From the NCBI RefSeq assembly GCF_900141995.1, contig NZ_FQZA01000007.1:1-64000 (forward strand): a DNA stretch of 64,000 nucleotides, written 5' to 3'. Shown piece by piece: positions 26,351 to 35,730 of the stretch. Under the pieces are notes generated by a model. That model ran no database searches. It worked only from the letters and a program-made list of their open reading frames with translations, and was not told where the DNA came from. The position numbers were made by a program, and so were the translations under genes. The DNA comes from Palleronia salina (GTDB lineage: Bacteria; Pseudomonadota; Alphaproteobacteria; Rhodobacterales; Rhodobacteraceae). Within the stretch, counting starts at the first letter, position 1; every line of letters starts with the position of its first letter.

Positions 26351-27700
26351 CTAGTTGGTCCTCTTGCTTTTCGCGGCCTTCAGCCGCGCCATCAGCTTGC
26401 GGGCGAAGCCGTCCTTGTTCAACTGACGCGCCCGGCCAAGGGCCAGCGCGCCGTCGGGCACGTCCGACGTGATGACCGAGCCCGAGCCGGTCATCGCCTC
26501 GTCGCCGACCTTGACCGGGGCGACCAGCATGGTGTTCGACCCGATGAAGGCCCGTTCCCCGATCGTGGTCTGGTGCTTGAAGACCCCGTCGTAATTGCAG
26601 GTGATGGTGCCCGCCCCGATATTCGCGGCCGCGCCCACCCGGGCGTCGCCGATATAGCTGAGGTGGTTGACCTTGGCGCCTTCGCCCAGCTCGGCCGACT
26701 TGATCTCGACGAAATTGCCGACCTTCGCGCCATTGCCCAGCTCGGCGCCGGGGCGCAGGCGGGCGTAGGGGCCGACCACCGCGTCGGCGCCCACGTGGCA
26801 GCCCTCCAGGTGGCTGAAGGCGCGGATGGTCGCGCCCGACTCGACCGTCACGCCGGGGCCGAAAACCACGTGCGGCTCGACCACCGCATCGCGGCCCAGC
26901 TCGGTATCGTGGGCGAAATAGACGGTGTCCGGCGCGGTCAGCGTGACGCCGTTCTCCAGCGCCGCGTCGCGCTTGCGGGACTGGAACAGCGCCTCGGCCC
27001 GGGCAAGCTCGGCGCGGGTGTTGATGCCCATCGTCTCGGCCTCGGGGCAGGTCACGGCGGTGGCGTGCATGCCCTGCGCGCGGGCGATGGCGACGATGTC
27101 GGTCAGGTAATATTCGCCGCTGGCGTTGTCGTTGCCCACCGCGTCGATCAGGTCGAACAGCACGGCCGCATCGGCGCAGATGACGCCCGAGTTGCACAGC
27201 GTGATGGCCCGCTCGTCCTCGGACGCGTCCTTGAACTCGACGATGGCCTCAAGCCGGTCGCCCGCCATCTTCAGCCGGCCATAGCGGCCGGGGTCGGCGG
27301 CCTCGAAGCCCAGCACCACGACGGCGGCGCCGTCGCGGCGGGCCTCGGCCATCCGGGTCAGCGTTTCGGGACGGATGAAGGGCGTGTCGCCGTAAAGCAC
27401 GAAGACATCGCCCTCGGCCCCCTCCAGCGCCGCGCGCGCCTGCGCCACGGCATGTCCGGTGCCCAGTTGTTCGGATTGCAGAACCACCTGGAGGTCGGGA
27501 TCGGTTTCGGCGGCGGCCTTGCGCACCGCGTCCGCGCCGTGCCCCGCGACCAGAACCCGGCGTCCCGGCTCGAGCGTGACGGCCGAGGCCAGTGCATGGG
27601 CGAAGAGCGGCGCGTGGCCGATCTGGTGCAGGACCTTCGGCAGGTCCGATTGCATCCGCGTGCCCGCGCCCGCGGCCAGAACGACAAGATGAGACGGCAT
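26351..27700 (-). CDS. glmU: Bifunctional GlmU (GlcNAc-1-P uridyltransferase / GlcN-1-P acetyltransferase)
   Basis: 449 aa. The N-terminal pyrophosphorylase opens with LAAGAGTRMQSDLPKVLH. The C-terminal half is a left-handed beta helix of hexapeptide repeats with the acetyl-CoA site (NIGAGTITCNYDG). Together they make UDP-GlcNAc for peptidoglycan and LPS. I start at the ATG at 27700; the upstream in-frame extension is not family-like, and GGGAAAGGG precedes this ATG. It is divergent from gph. Confidence 0.96.
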   Translation of the reverse strand: MPSHLVVLAAGAGTRMQSDLPKVLHQIGHAPLFAHALASAVTLEPGRRVLVAGHGADAVRKAAAETDPDLQVVLQSEQLGTGHAVAQARAALEGAEGDVFVLYGDTPFIRPETLTRMAEARRDGAAVVVLGFEAADPGRYGRLKMAGDRLEAIVEFKDASEDERAITLCNSGVICADAAVLFDLIDAVGNDNASGEYYLTDIVAIARAQGMHATAVTCPEAETMGINTRAELARAEALFQSRKRDAALENGVTLTAPDTVYFAHDTELGRDAVVEPHVVFGPGVTVESGATIRAFSHLEGCHVGADAVVGPYARLRPGAELGNGAKVGNFVEIKSAELGEGAKVNHLSYIGDARVGAAANIGAGTITCNYDGVFKHQTTIGERAFIGSNTMLVAPVKVGDEAMTGSGSVITSDVPDGALALGRARQLNKDGFARKLMARLKAAKSKRTN

Positions 27701-27799
27701 CGGCACCCTTTCCCGTGGATCTTGCGGTTGTGTGCCGCAGGCCGCGCCGGGGTGCAATCCCGCTTGCCATCACAACCCGTTTCGCCGAGTTACCTTGGC

Positions 27800-28474
27800 A
27801 TGAGCGCATCGCGACAGACCGTGATCTTCGACCTCGACGGCACGCTGGTCGACACCGGCGCCGACCTGATCGCCGCCGCGAACGCGTCGTTCCGCGACAT
27901 GGGGCTGGGCGATCTGCTGGACCCGGAGGCCGACAAGGCCACCGCGTTCCGCGGGGCGCGCGCCATGCTGCGGCTGGGGCTGGGCCGGACCGGTGCGGTG
28001 GACGAGACGGTGGTCGATCGCGAGTACCCGGGCCTGCTGGCCCATTACGACCGGGCGGTGTGCGTGCACTCTCACTTCTATCCCGGCGCAGTCGAGGCTG
28101 CCGAGGCCCTGCGCGGGCGCGGCGTCGCGCTGGGCATCGCCACCAACAAGCCCTTCGGGCTGGCCGACAAGCTGCTGCGCGCGCTGGGTGTGCGCGACCA
28201 TTTCGGCCCCCTGGTGGGCGCCGACAGCCTGCCGGTGCGCAAGCCGGATCCCGCCCATTTGTGGGAGGCGGTGGACCTGGCCGGCGGCGCGCGAGACCGC
28301 ACGCTTTTGGTGGGCGATACCGAGACCGACCGCACCACGTCGCGCAACGCGGGCGTGCCGTCGGTGCTGGTCACCTTCGGCCCCGAGGGCCGCGACATCG
28401 CGCGCCTTGCGCCCGAGGCGCTGCTGGATCATTTCGACGATCTGCCCGACCTTGTGGACCGCCTTCTGGGCTGA
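27800..28474 (+). CDS. gph: HAD phosphatase, phosphoglycolate phosphatase type
   Basis: 224 aa HAD hydrolase. Motif [11 protein letters not shown] carries the nucleophilic Asp. Motif II is GIATNKPF, motif III is RKPDPAHL and motif IV is LVGDTETD. A helical cap (about residues 15-85) is of the Gph/PGPase type. It is expected to dephosphorylate 2-phosphoglycolate, though HAD specificity is hard to fix from sequence. Position divergent to glmU supports the usual family annotation. Confidence 0.82.
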   Translation: MSASRQTVIFDLDGTLVDTGADLIAAANASFRDMGLGDLLDPEADKATAFRGARAMLRLGLGRTGAVDETVVDREYPGLLAHYDRAVCVHSHFYPGAVEAAEALRGRGVALGIATNKPFGLADKLLRALGVRDHFGPLVGADSLPVRKPDPAHLWEAVDLAGGARDRTLLVGDTETDRTTSRNAGVPSVLVTFGPEGRDIARLAPEALLDHFDDLPDLVDRLLG

Positions 28475-28479
28475 GCGGC

Positions 28480-28502
28480 CAAATTTTCGGATCGAAAATT
28501 TG
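28480..28502. promoter_or_regulatory. Perfect AT-rich inverted repeat, candidate operator of ivd
   Basis: CAAATTTTCG and CGAAAATTTG are perfect 10-base arms around GAT. The element stands out in this GC-rich window and lies 5 bases after the gph stop and 51 bases before the ivd ATG. It overlaps the -35 of a weak promoter candidate (TTGCGC at 28500, 16 bases, TACTGT at 28522), so a dimeric repressor site is plausible. A hairpin terminator of gph is the alternative. Confidence 0.55.
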
Positions 28503-28553
28503 CGCCCGGCGGCGCCGGCGATACTGTGGCGGAAACCAAAGGGAGGAGCGGGC

Positions 28554-29717
28554 ATGTTCACGGGCTCGATGACGTTCGATCTGGGCGAGGACATCAACGC
28601 CATGCGCGACATGGTGCACGCCTGGGCGCAGGAGCGGGTGAAACCCATGGCGGCCGAGATCGACCGCTCGAACAGCTTCCCGCCCGAGCTCTGGCCCGAG
28701 ATGGGCGAGCTGGGCCTGCTGGGCATCACCGTGCCCGAGGCCGAGGGCGGCGCGGGGATGGGATATTTGGCCCACGTGATCGCGGTGGAGGAAATCGCGC
28801 GCGCGAGCGCCTCGGTCAGCCTGAGCTATGGCGCGCATTCAAACCTCTGCGTGAACCAGATCGCGCTGAACGGTACTTCCGAGCAGAAGGCACGCTATCT
28901 GCCCGCGCTGATCTCGGGGCAGAATGTCGGCGCTTTGGCCATGTCCGAGGCGGGGGCGGGGTCGGACGTGGTGTCGATGTCGCTGAAGGCCGAGAAGCGC
29001 AACGATCACTACCGCCTGTCGGGCACGAAGTACTGGATCACCAACGGCCCCGACGCCGACACGCTGGTGGTGTATGCCAAGACCGACCCCGAGGCGAAAT
29101 CGCGCGGGATCACGGCCTTCCTGATCGAGAAGACCATGACCGGCTTCACCACCTCGTCGCATTTCGACAAGCTGGGGATGCGCGGCTCGAACACGGCCGA
29201 GCTGATCTTCGACGCGGTCGAGGTGCCGTTCGAGAACGTCCTGGGCGAAGAAGGCGGCGGCGTCGCCGTTCTGATGTCGGGGCTGGACTACGAACGGGTC
29301 GTCCTGTCGGGGATCGGCACCGGCATCATGGCCGCCTGCCTGGACGAGGTGATGCCCTACATGGCCGAGCGCAAGCAATTCGGTCAGCGGATCGGGAATT
29401 TCCAGCTGATGCAGGGCAAGATCGCGGACATGTATACCGCCATGAACAGCGCGCGGGCCTATGTCTACGAGGTCGCGCGCGCCTGCGACGCGGGCCGCGT
29501 CACCCGGCAGGACGCGGCGGCCTGCGTTCTTTATGCCAGCGAGGAGGCGATGAAGGTCGCCCACCAGGCGGTGCAGGCGCTGGGCGGCGCGGGCTTCCTC
29601 GCCGACGCCCCCGTGGCCCGCATCTTCCGCGACGCGAAGCTCATGGAGATCGGCGCCGGCACCTCCGAGATTCGGCGCATGCTGGTGGGCCGCGAACTCA
29701 TGGCCCGGATGGGATGA
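28554..29717 (+). CDS. ivd: Isovaleryl-CoA dehydrogenase
   Basis: 387 aa FAD-dependent acyl-CoA dehydrogenase, third step of leucine degradation (isovaleryl-CoA to 3-methylcrotonyl-CoA). Typical segments are [66 protein letters not shown] and [21 protein letters not shown]. The candidate catalytic Glu is in the GLDYERVVL region, as in isovaleryl-type members. GGGAGGAG precedes the ATG. The mcc genes for the next step lie downstream, which fixes the substrate. Confidence 0.92.
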   Translation: MFTGSMTFDLGEDINAMRDMVHAWAQERVKPMAAEIDRSNSFPPELWPEMGELGLLGITVPEAEGGAGMGYLAHVIAVEEIARASASVSLSYGAHSNLCVNQIALNGTSEQKARYLPALISGQNVGALAMSEAGAGSDVVSMSLKAEKRNDHYRLSGTKYWITNGPDADTLVVYAKTDPEAKSRGITAFLIEKTMTGFTTSSHFDKLGMRGSNTAELIFDAVEVPFENVLGEEGGGVAVLMSGLDYERVVLSGIGTGIMAACLDEVMPYMAERKQFGQRIGNFQLMQGKIADMYTAMNSARAYVYEVARACDAGRVTRQDAAACVLYASEEAMKVAHQAVQALGGAGFLADAPVARIFRDAKLMEIGAGTSEIRRMLVGRELMARMG

Positions 29718-29998
29718 GGCGCGGACCGGTGGTCGTGGTGCTGGTCGCGCTGGCTGCCACGGCGCTGGGCCTCGGGCTGGTGCTGGGACTGCGCGCGGTC
29801 CGGCTGGACGAGGGCGCGGTGATCGCCCTCCACGCCGAGCGCTGGGCGGAAGAGACCGGGGGACGCGCCGAACAATGCGTCGCCGTGCCGGGACAGGGGA
29901 GGGTCTGGCTGCGCATCACCTGCGACGGCCCCGAGCGGCGGGTGATCGGCGTGTCGCGCCTGGGCTTCGAGATCGACCTGCCCGAGGCGGGGATCTGA
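29714..29998 (+). CDS. Small single-pass membrane protein
   Basis: 94 aa. One N-terminal membrane helix ([21 protein letters not shown]) is followed by a soluble domain of about 65 residues with two Cys. It overlaps the ivd stop by four bases (ATGA) and is therefore in the leucine operon. I do not recognise a family. Confidence 0.6.
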   Translation: MRRGPVVVVLVALAATALGLGLVLGLRAVRLDEGAVIALHAERWAEETGGRAEQCVAVPGQGRVWLRITCDGPERRVIGVSRLGFEIDLPEAGI

Positions 29999-30018
29999 GC
30001 CGGGCGGTTGGCCTGCCT

Positions 30019-30040
30019 GAGTATTTGAAGACCAGTGATG
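30019..30040 (+). repeat. Dispersed GTATTTG/GACCAGTGATG repeat, copy 2
   Basis: Same 22-base element as at 19011, 20 bases after the small membrane-protein stop. Confidence 0.7.
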
Positions 30041-30092
30041 GTGACTGAACCGCGCCCCGCTTCGCACGCGTTTTGGCGCGGAGGGCGCGCCG

Positions 30093-30114
30093 CGGTATTT
30101 GCAGACCAGTGATG
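30093..30114 (+). repeat. Dispersed GTATTTG/GACCAGTGATG repeat, copy 3
   Basis: A third copy, 74 bases after copy 2 in the same orientation and upstream of the mccB promoter. GC-rich sequence lies between the two. Confidence 0.7.
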
Positions 30115-30184
30115 CGGCAGGAGCGTGCCGACCGTTTGCTGGGCCGGGGCGGGCGGGCCCGGCATCGGAGTGGCCCGCGGGGCC

Positions 30185-30213
30185 TTGCCGCTGTCGGCGC
30201 CCCCGCCTAACCT
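30185..30213 (+). promoter_or_regulatory. Candidate mccB promoter
   Basis: TTGCCG (30185-30190), a 17-base spacer and TAACCT (30208-30213), 30 bases before the mccB start. It suggests the carboxylase genes are transcribed separately from ivd. Confidence 0.45.
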
Positions 30214-30243
30214 GCGGCTCGCCGGGCTTTGGGAGGAATTCGG

Positions 30244-31848
30244 TTGCAGATCAGATCGAAGATCCTGACCGGATCGGCAGCGTTTCGCGAGAACGAAGCG
30301 CATCACCTGGGCTTGCTCGAGCAGGTGCGCGCGGCCGCCGACACGGCGATGGCGGGCGGCGGCGAACGGGCGCGCGCGCGCCACGTGGCGCGGGGCAAGA
30401 TGGCGCCGCGCGACCGGGTCGCGGGGGTGCTGGACCCCGGGTCGCCGTTCCTCGAGGTGGGCCTGACCGCGGCCCACGGCATGTATGACGGCGCGGCCCC
30501 TGCGGCGGGTGCCATCGCCGGGGTGGGGCGGGTCGCCGGGCGGCAATGCATGGTGCTGGCCAACGACGCCACCGTGAAGGGCGGGACCTATACCCCCATG
30601 ACGGTGAAGAAGCACCTGCGCGCCCAGGAAATCGCCGAGCAGAACGCGCTGCCCTGCATCTACCTCGTGGATTCGGGCGGCGCGAACCTGACCTTGCAGG
30701 ACGACGTGTTCCCGGACCGGGATCATTTCGGGCGCATCTTCTACAACCAGGCGCGGATGAGCGCGGCGGGCATCGCCCAGATCGCCGTTGTCATGGGATC
30801 CTGCACCGCCGGGGGCGCCTACGTGCCGGCCATGTCGGACGTGACCATCATCGTGCGCGACCAGGGCACCATTTTCCTGGCCGGCCCGCCGCTGGTGAAG
30901 ATGGCCACCGGCGAAGTGGTGGATGCCGAGGCCCTGGGCGGCGGCGACGTGCACACGCGGCTGTCGGGCGTGGCCGACGCGCTGGCCGAGGACGATGCCC
31001 ATGCGCTGGCGCTGGCGCGGCAGGCGGTGGCAAGCCTCGGGGCCGCGCCGCAGGTCACGGTGGCCCGCCAAACGCCGGAGGCCCCGGCCCACGATCCCGC
31101 CGAGCTGCTGGGGGTCGTGCCGAAGGCGCTGACCACACCCTACGACGTGCACGAGGTCATCGCGCGGCTGGTGGACGGCTCGCGCTTCGACCCGTTCAAG
31201 GCACGGTTCGGCGACACGCTGGTCTGCGGTTTTGCCCATGTGGACGGCTGGCCGGTGGGCATCGTCGCCAATAACGGCGTGCTGTTCTCCGAGGCCGCGC
31301 AGAAGGGCGCGCATTTCGTCGAGCTGTGTTCTCAACGGCGCGTTCCCCTGGTTTTCCTGCAGAACATCACCGGCTTCATGGTCGGCCAGCGCTACGAGAA
31401 CGAGGGCATCGCCCGGCACGGCGCGAAGCTGGTGACCGCCGTGAGCACCACGTCGGTGCCGAAGATCACCATGCTGATCGGCGGCAGCTTCGGGGCGGGC
31501 AATTACGGCATGGCCGGGCGGGCCTATTCGCCGCGTTTCCTGTGGACGTGGCCGAACAGCCGGATCTCGACCATGGGCGGTCCGCAGGCCGCGGGCGTGC
31601 TGGCGACCGTGACGCGCGCCCAGAAGGAGGCGCGCGGCGAGAGCTGGTCGGCCGAGGACGAGGCCGCGTTCAAGGCGCCCATCGAGGACCAGTTCGAGCG
31701 GCAGTCGCATCCGCTTTATGCCAGTGCCCGGCTCTGGGACGATGGCGTGATCGATCCGCGCCGCGCGCGCGACGTGCTGTCGCTGAGCCTTGCGGCCGCG
31801 TGCAACGCGCCGATCCGCGAGACGCGCTTCGGCGTGTTCCGGATGTGA
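30244..31848 (+). CDS. mccB: Methylcrotonyl-CoA carboxylase, carboxyltransferase subunit
   Basis: 534 aa carboxyltransferase that moves the carboxyl group from biotin to 3-methylcrotonyl-CoA (leucine degradation). Two crotonase-fold halves are seen, with acyl-CoA and carboxybiotin motifs [17 protein letters not shown] and [17 protein letters not shown], and [21 protein letters not shown] choose the TTG at 30244: it directly follows GGGAGGAATTCGG, and the resulting N-terminus [10 protein letters not shown] fits the family. It partners with the biotin subunit MccA downstream. Confidence 0.93.
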   Translation: MQIRSKILTGSAAFRENEAHHLGLLEQVRAAADTAMAGGGERARARHVARGKMAPRDRVAGVLDPGSPFLEVGLTAAHGMYDGAAPAAGAIAGVGRVAGRQCMVLANDATVKGGTYTPMTVKKHLRAQEIAEQNALPCIYLVDSGGANLTLQDDVFPDRDHFGRIFYNQARMSAAGIAQIAVVMGSCTAGGAYVPAMSDVTIIVRDQGTIFLAGPPLVKMATGEVVDAEALGGGDVHTRLSGVADALAEDDAHALALARQAVASLGAAPQVTVARQTPEAPAHDPAELLGVVPKALTTPYDVHEVIARLVDGSRFDPFKARFGDTLVCGFAHVDGWPVGIVANNGVLFSEAAQKGAHFVELCSQRRVPLVFLQNITGFMVGQRYENEGIARHGAKLVTAVSTTSVPKITMLIGGSFGAGNYGMAGRAYSPRFLWTWPNSRISTMGGPQAAGVLATVTRAQKEARGESWSAEDEAAFKAPIEDQFERQSHPLYASARLWDDGVIDPRRARDVLSLSLAAACNAPIRETRFGVFRM

Positions 31849-31910
31849 GGATGGATCGCGGGCGACAGGACATCGCGGCGATGCCGCGCTGCTTCCGGGC
31901 GGTGCGCCGT

Positions 31911-31932
31911 GAGTATTTGAAGACCAGTGATG
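31911..31932 (+). repeat. Dispersed GTATTTG/GACCAGTGATG repeat, copy 4
   Basis: A fourth copy, 63 bases after the mccB stop and 50 bases before the nitronate monooxygenase start. All four copies are in the same orientation. Confidence 0.7.
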
Positions 31933-31981
31933 CCGCGGGCGGGCGGGACGGATCGGCTGTTCGGCGCAGGGCCCGCGGGGT

Positions 31982-32965
31982 GTGGCTGTGATCCGGTCCC
32001 GGCTGTCGGACCTGTTCGGGCTGGACGCCCCGGTGGTTCTGGCGCCCATGGCGGGCGTGTCCGGCGGCGCGCTGGCCGCGGCGGTCAGCCGGGCGGGGGG
32101 GCTCGGGCTTGTCGGCGGGGGCTACGGTGACCCGGATGTCGTCGCGCGCGAAATGGCGCTGGCCGATGCGCCGGTGGGCGTGGGGTTCATCACCTGGTCG
32201 CTGACGCCCGAAACGCTGGACAGGGCGCTGGACCTGCGGCCGCGCGCGCTGCTGCTGTCCTTCGGCGACCCGGTGCCGTTCGCGGACGCGATCCACGCGG
32301 CGGACGTGCCGCTGATCTGCCAGGTGCAAGGCGTGGCCCACGCCCGCCGGGCCATCGCGGCGGGGGCGGCCGTGCTCGTTGCGCAGGGCGGGGAGGCGGG
32401 CGGCCACGGCGCGGCGCGCGGGACCATGGCGCTGGTGCCCGAGATCGCCGACCTGCTGGCCGCCGAGGCGCCCGATGTCGTGCTCGTGGCCGCGGGTGGC
32501 ATCGCGGACGGGCGCGGGATGGCCGCCGCTCTGATGCTGGGAGCCGATGGCGTGATGCTGGGCAGCCGGTTCTGGGCGGCATCCGAGGCTCTGGTGGCCC
32601 CCGGCCTGGTCGACGCCGCGCTGGCGGCCGATGGCGACTGCACCGTGAAGGGGGACCTGCCCGATGCCGCGCGGGGGCTGAACTGGCCGGGCGCCTACGC
32701 CATCCGCACGTTGCGCACGGCGTTCACCGACCGCTGGGACGGTCGCGGCGCCGCGCTGCGCGACGACGCGGATGCCCGTGCGGGCTGGGTCCGGGCCATG
32801 CAATCCGGCGACGCCGAAGCCGCCAGCCCCGTGGTGGGCGAGGCGGTGGGCCTGATCGGCGACCGTTTGCCCGCAGCCGACATACTGGCCCGCGTCGTGG
32901 CCGAGGCCGAAGATTTGCTGCGGGACGCCCCGCGAAGGAGTGAGACGTGTTCCGCACCATCCTGA
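31982..32965 (+). CDS. Nitronate monooxygenase family protein
   Basis: 327 aa FMN-dependent TIM barrel of the 2-nitropropane dioxygenase/NMO type. The opening LDAPVVLAPMAGVSGGALAA, the phosphate region GGEAGGHGAARGT with the His of the active site, and VAAGGIADGRGMAAALMLGADG are characteristic. It would oxidise alkyl nitronates, or reduce enones as some members do. Starts GTG 31982 or GTG 31988 are both possible. Its 3' end overlaps mccA by 19 bases, so it is locked into the mcc operon, an unusual place for this family. Confidence 0.8.
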   Translation: MAVIRSRLSDLFGLDAPVVLAPMAGVSGGALAAAVSRAGGLGLVGGGYGDPDVVAREMALADAPVGVGFITWSLTPETLDRALDLRPRALLLSFGDPVPFADAIHAADVPLICQVQGVAHARRAIAAGAAVLVAQGGEAGGHGAARGTMALVPEIADLLAAEAPDVVLVAAGGIADGRGMAAALMLGADGVMLGSRFWAASEALVAPGLVDAALAADGDCTVKGDLPDAARGLNWPGAYAIRTLRTAFTDRWDGRGAALRDDADARAGWVRAMQSGDAEAASPVVGEAVGLIGDRLPAADILARVVAEAEDLLRDAPRRSETCSAPS

Positions 32966-34881
32966 TCGCCAATCGCGGCGAGATCGCCTGCCGCGTCATC
33001 GACACCTGCCGCCGGCTGGGCATCGCGACCGTTGCCGTCTATTCGGACGCCGACGCGGGCGCGCGCCACGTCTGCATGGCCGACCGCGCGGTCCATATCG
33101 GCGGCGCGGCGCCGGCCGAAAGCTACCTGCGCGGCGACGCCATCATCGCGGCGGCACGGGCGACGGGGGCCGAGGCGATCCATCCCGGCTACGGCTTCCT
33201 GAGCGAGAACCCGGATTTCGTCGACGCGGTCGAGGCGGCTGGCCTCGTCTTCATCGGCCCGTCGGCGGAGGCGATCCGCAAGATGGGCCTGAAGGATGCC
33301 GCCAAGGCGTTGATGGTCGAGGCCGGCGTGCCTGTCGTGCCGGGATACCATGGGTCAAACCAGGACGCCGATACCCTGGCCAAGGCGGCGGACGAGATCG
33401 GGTACCCCGTGCTGATCAAGGCCGTGGCGGGCGGCGGCGGCAAGGGCATGCGCCGCGTGGACCGGGCAGCGGACTTCGCCGCCGCGCTGGACAGCGCCCG
33501 GTCCGAGGCGCGGGGCGCTTTCGGCAACGATGCTGTGCTGGTCGAGAAGTTCGTGTCCCGCCCGCGCCATATCGAGGTGCAGGTCTTCGGCGACGGCACC
33601 CACGCGCTGCACCTGTTCGAGCGGGACTGCTCGCTTCAGCGGCGCCACCAGAAAGTGGTGGAAGAGGCGCCCGCCCCGGGTATGTCCGCAAGCGTGCGCG
33701 CCGCCATGGGTGCGGCGGCCGTCCGCGCCGCCGAGGCCATCGGCTATGCAGGCGCCGGGACCGTCGAGTTCATCGTCGATGGCGGCACGCTGGACGAGGA
33801 CAGCTTCTATTTCATGGAGATGAACACCCGCCTCCAGGTCGAGCACCCGGTGACCGAGGCGATCACCGGCCACGACCTGGTGGAATGGCAGCTGCGCGTC
33901 GCGGCGGGCGAGGGGCTGCCGGTGGCTCAGGATGCCCTCGCGATCCGGGGCCACGCGGTCGAGGTGCGGCTTTATGCCGAGGATGTCGCCGCGGGCTTCC
34001 TGCCGGCGACCGGGACACTGGCCGCCCTGCGCTTCCCCGAGGGCCTGAGGGTCGAGACCGGCGTGCGCGAGGGGGACCCGATCAGCCCCCACTACGACCC
34101 GATGATCGCCAAGCTGATCGCCCATGGCGACACCCGGGACGCTGCGCTTGGTCGCATGGCCCGGGGGCTGGAACGCCTGGTGGTGGGCGGCACCGTGACC
34201 AACAAGGCCTTCCTCCAGGCGCTGGTGGACCACGATGGCTTCCGCGCGGGGCAGGTCGACACCGGGCTGATCGACCGCGACCTTTCGGCGTTGACGCGAA
34301 CGCCCGCGCCCGGCGGCGCCGAGATCGCGATGGCCGCCCTGGCCGCGCTGGGGCTGGAGATACCGGGCGATCGGCTGCAGGGCTTTGCGCTGTGGCAGGG
34401 GGTCGGCCAACCGGTCGTGCTGGCCCACGGCGAAGACCGCGTGATGCTGAATGTGCTTTGCGAGGGCGGGCAGTCGCGCGTGGTCTCCGGGGGGCCGGAC
34501 GGCCCGGTGCGTCTGCTGTGGCAAGGGGACGCGTGGTGGGTCGACGGGCGGCGCATGCCCGCTCCGCTGCGGTCGGGCGCGCTGGTCGTGGTGCCGTCGG
34601 GCCCCGGCCACGCCTTCCGCGTGATCGACCCGCTGGACCGCGACGCGGCGGCGGGGCCGGGGGCCGACGTCGTCCAGGCCCCTATGCCGGGCCTCTTGCG
34701 TGCCGTTCACGTGGCCGAGGGCGCCGAGGTGGCCGTGGGCGATGCGCTGGCCGTGCTCGAGGCGATGAAGATGGAGCACGTCCTGAGGGCCGAACGCGCG
34801 GGGAAAATTGCCGAAATTCTGGTCGAACAGGGCAGCCAGGTGGCAGCCGGCGACGCGCTGATCCGGCTCGCCGAGATATGA
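32947..34881 (+). CDS. mccA: Methylcrotonyl-CoA carboxylase, biotin-carrying subunit
   Basis: 644 aa. The biotin carboxylase part (residues 1 to about 450) has ILIANRGEIACRVI, the ATP-grasp glycine loop KAVAGGGGKGMR and MEMNTRLQVEHPVTE. A linker domain follows, then the C-terminal biotinyl domain with Lys608 in LEAMKMEH. It carboxylates its own biotin using ATP and bicarbonate and passes it to MccB. The start is the GTG at 32947 after GAAGGAGTGAGAC. BirA, encoded at 55.8 kb, should biotinylate it. Confidence 0.94.
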   Translation: MFRTILIANRGEIACRVIDTCRRLGIATVAVYSDADAGARHVCMADRAVHIGGAAPAESYLRGDAIIAAARATGAEAIHPGYGFLSENPDFVDAVEAAGLVFIGPSAEAIRKMGLKDAAKALMVEAGVPVVPGYHGSNQDADTLAKAADEIGYPVLIKAVAGGGGKGMRRVDRAADFAAALDSARSEARGAFGNDAVLVEKFVSRPRHIEVQVFGDGTHALHLFERDCSLQRRHQKVVEEAPAPGMSASVRAAMGAAAVRAAEAIGYAGAGTVEFIVDGGTLDEDSFYFMEMNTRLQVEHPVTEAITGHDLVEWQLRVAAGEGLPVAQDALAIRGHAVEVRLYAEDVAAGFLPATGTLAALRFPEGLRVETGVREGDPISPHYDPMIAKLIAHGDTRDAALGRMARGLERLVVGGTVTNKAFLQALVDHDGFRAGQVDTGLIDRDLSALTRTPAPGGAEIAMAALAALGLEIPGDRLQGFALWQGVGQPVVLAHGEDRVMLNVLCEGGQSRVVSGGPDGPVRLLWQGDAWWVDGRRMPAPLRSGALVVVPSGPGHAFRVIDPLDRDAAAGPGADVVQAPMPGLLRAVHVAEGAEVAVGDALAVLEAMKMEHVLRAERAGKIAEILVEQGSQVAAGDALIRLAEI

Positions 34882-34950
34882 GCCGCTGTGCGGTGGCATC
34901 CCGCGCGGGGCGCTGGTAGCGTCCGCGCGAGTGCCGCGACGGAGCCCGAG

Positions 34951-35616
34951 ATGATCACCCTGCACCATTGCCACCAGACCCGGTCCATGCGGATCCTGTG
35001 GCTGCTGCACGAGCTGGATGTCGAGTTCCAGTTGCGCGTGCGGCCTTTCGACCAGTCCCTGCGCGACCCCGAATACCTGTCACTGAACCCCGCCGGCCGC
35101 GTGCCCGCGCTGGAACTGGACGGCGACGTGATCTGGGAAAGCGGCGCCATCACCGAGGTCCTGTGCGAACGCTTCCCCGAACACGGGCTGGGCCGTCCGC
35201 CGGGCGATATCGACCGGCCGGAATTCCTGACCTGGGTGCATTTCGCCGAGACCATCAGCCAGCATGCCGCGGCCCTGACCCAGCAGCACGTGATCCTCTA
35301 CGAGGACTCCATGCGCTCGCCCACGGTGATGAAGATCGAGGCCGCGCGGCTGAAGAAATGCTACGCCGCGATCGAGGGCCGCCTGTCGACCCCGGTCGAG
35401 AATCGGGACTACCTGCTGACCAGTGGGTTTTCGGCCGCCGACATCTCGGTGGGGCAGGCGGTCTACATGGCGCGGCACTTTGCCCCGCTCGACGGCTTCC
35501 CCGAGGTCAAACGCTGGTACGACCAGATCACCGAGCGCGAAACCTTCCAGAGCGCCTTGCCGCCGGAGGGCGCCGAGCTGCTGTTCGAGCGTGACTTCTA
35601 TCCCCCCTGGGAGTGA
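34951..35616 (+). CDS. Glutathione S-transferase family protein
   Basis: 221 aa cytosolic GST. An N-terminal thioredoxin-like domain (ITLHHCHQTRSMRILWLLHEL, NPAGRVPALELDGDVIWESGAI) is followed by an all-helical C-terminal domain (FSAADISVGQAVYMA). The WESGAI Glu-Ser pair binds the glutathione gamma-glutamyl group. Substrate is unknown. It is last in the leucine-degradation block, 69 bases after mccA, where a lyase gene (mvaB) might be expected but is absent. Confidence 0.85.
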   Translation: MITLHHCHQTRSMRILWLLHELDVEFQLRVRPFDQSLRDPEYLSLNPAGRVPALELDGDVIWESGAITEVLCERFPEHGLGRPPGDIDRPEFLTWVHFAETISQHAAALTQQHVILYEDSMRSPTVMKIEAARLKKCYAAIEGRLSTPVENRDYLLTSGFSAADISVGQAVYMARHFAPLDGFPEVKRWYDQITERETFQSALPPEGAELLFERDFYPPWE

Positions 35617-35650
35617 GCCTTGCCCCGGGGCGCGCGCGCCCCGTGCCACG

Positions 35651-35679
35651 TTGACGCCCGGCCGCCCGGAGGCTAGGCA
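35651..35679 (+). promoter_or_regulatory. Candidate nuoA promoter
   Basis: TTGACG (35651-35656), a 17-base spacer and TAGGCA (35674-35679), about 51 bases before the nuoA ATG. It follows a GC-only palindrome at 35626-35643. Confidence 0.5.
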
Positions 35680-35730
35680 AAAGACAACCGCGCCGGGTCC
35701 GGCGCCGCAACCCAGAAGGTGTCCGATCCC

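Noticed and set aside
31851-31991. Short frame starting at ATG 31851 that would read through repeat copy 4
   Set aside because: The same repeat falls in different contexts elsewhere, so the peptide it encodes here is incidental; no ribosome site.
35626-35643. GC-only 18-base palindrome after the GST gene
   Set aside because: It could form a hairpin but has no T run; not called as a terminator.
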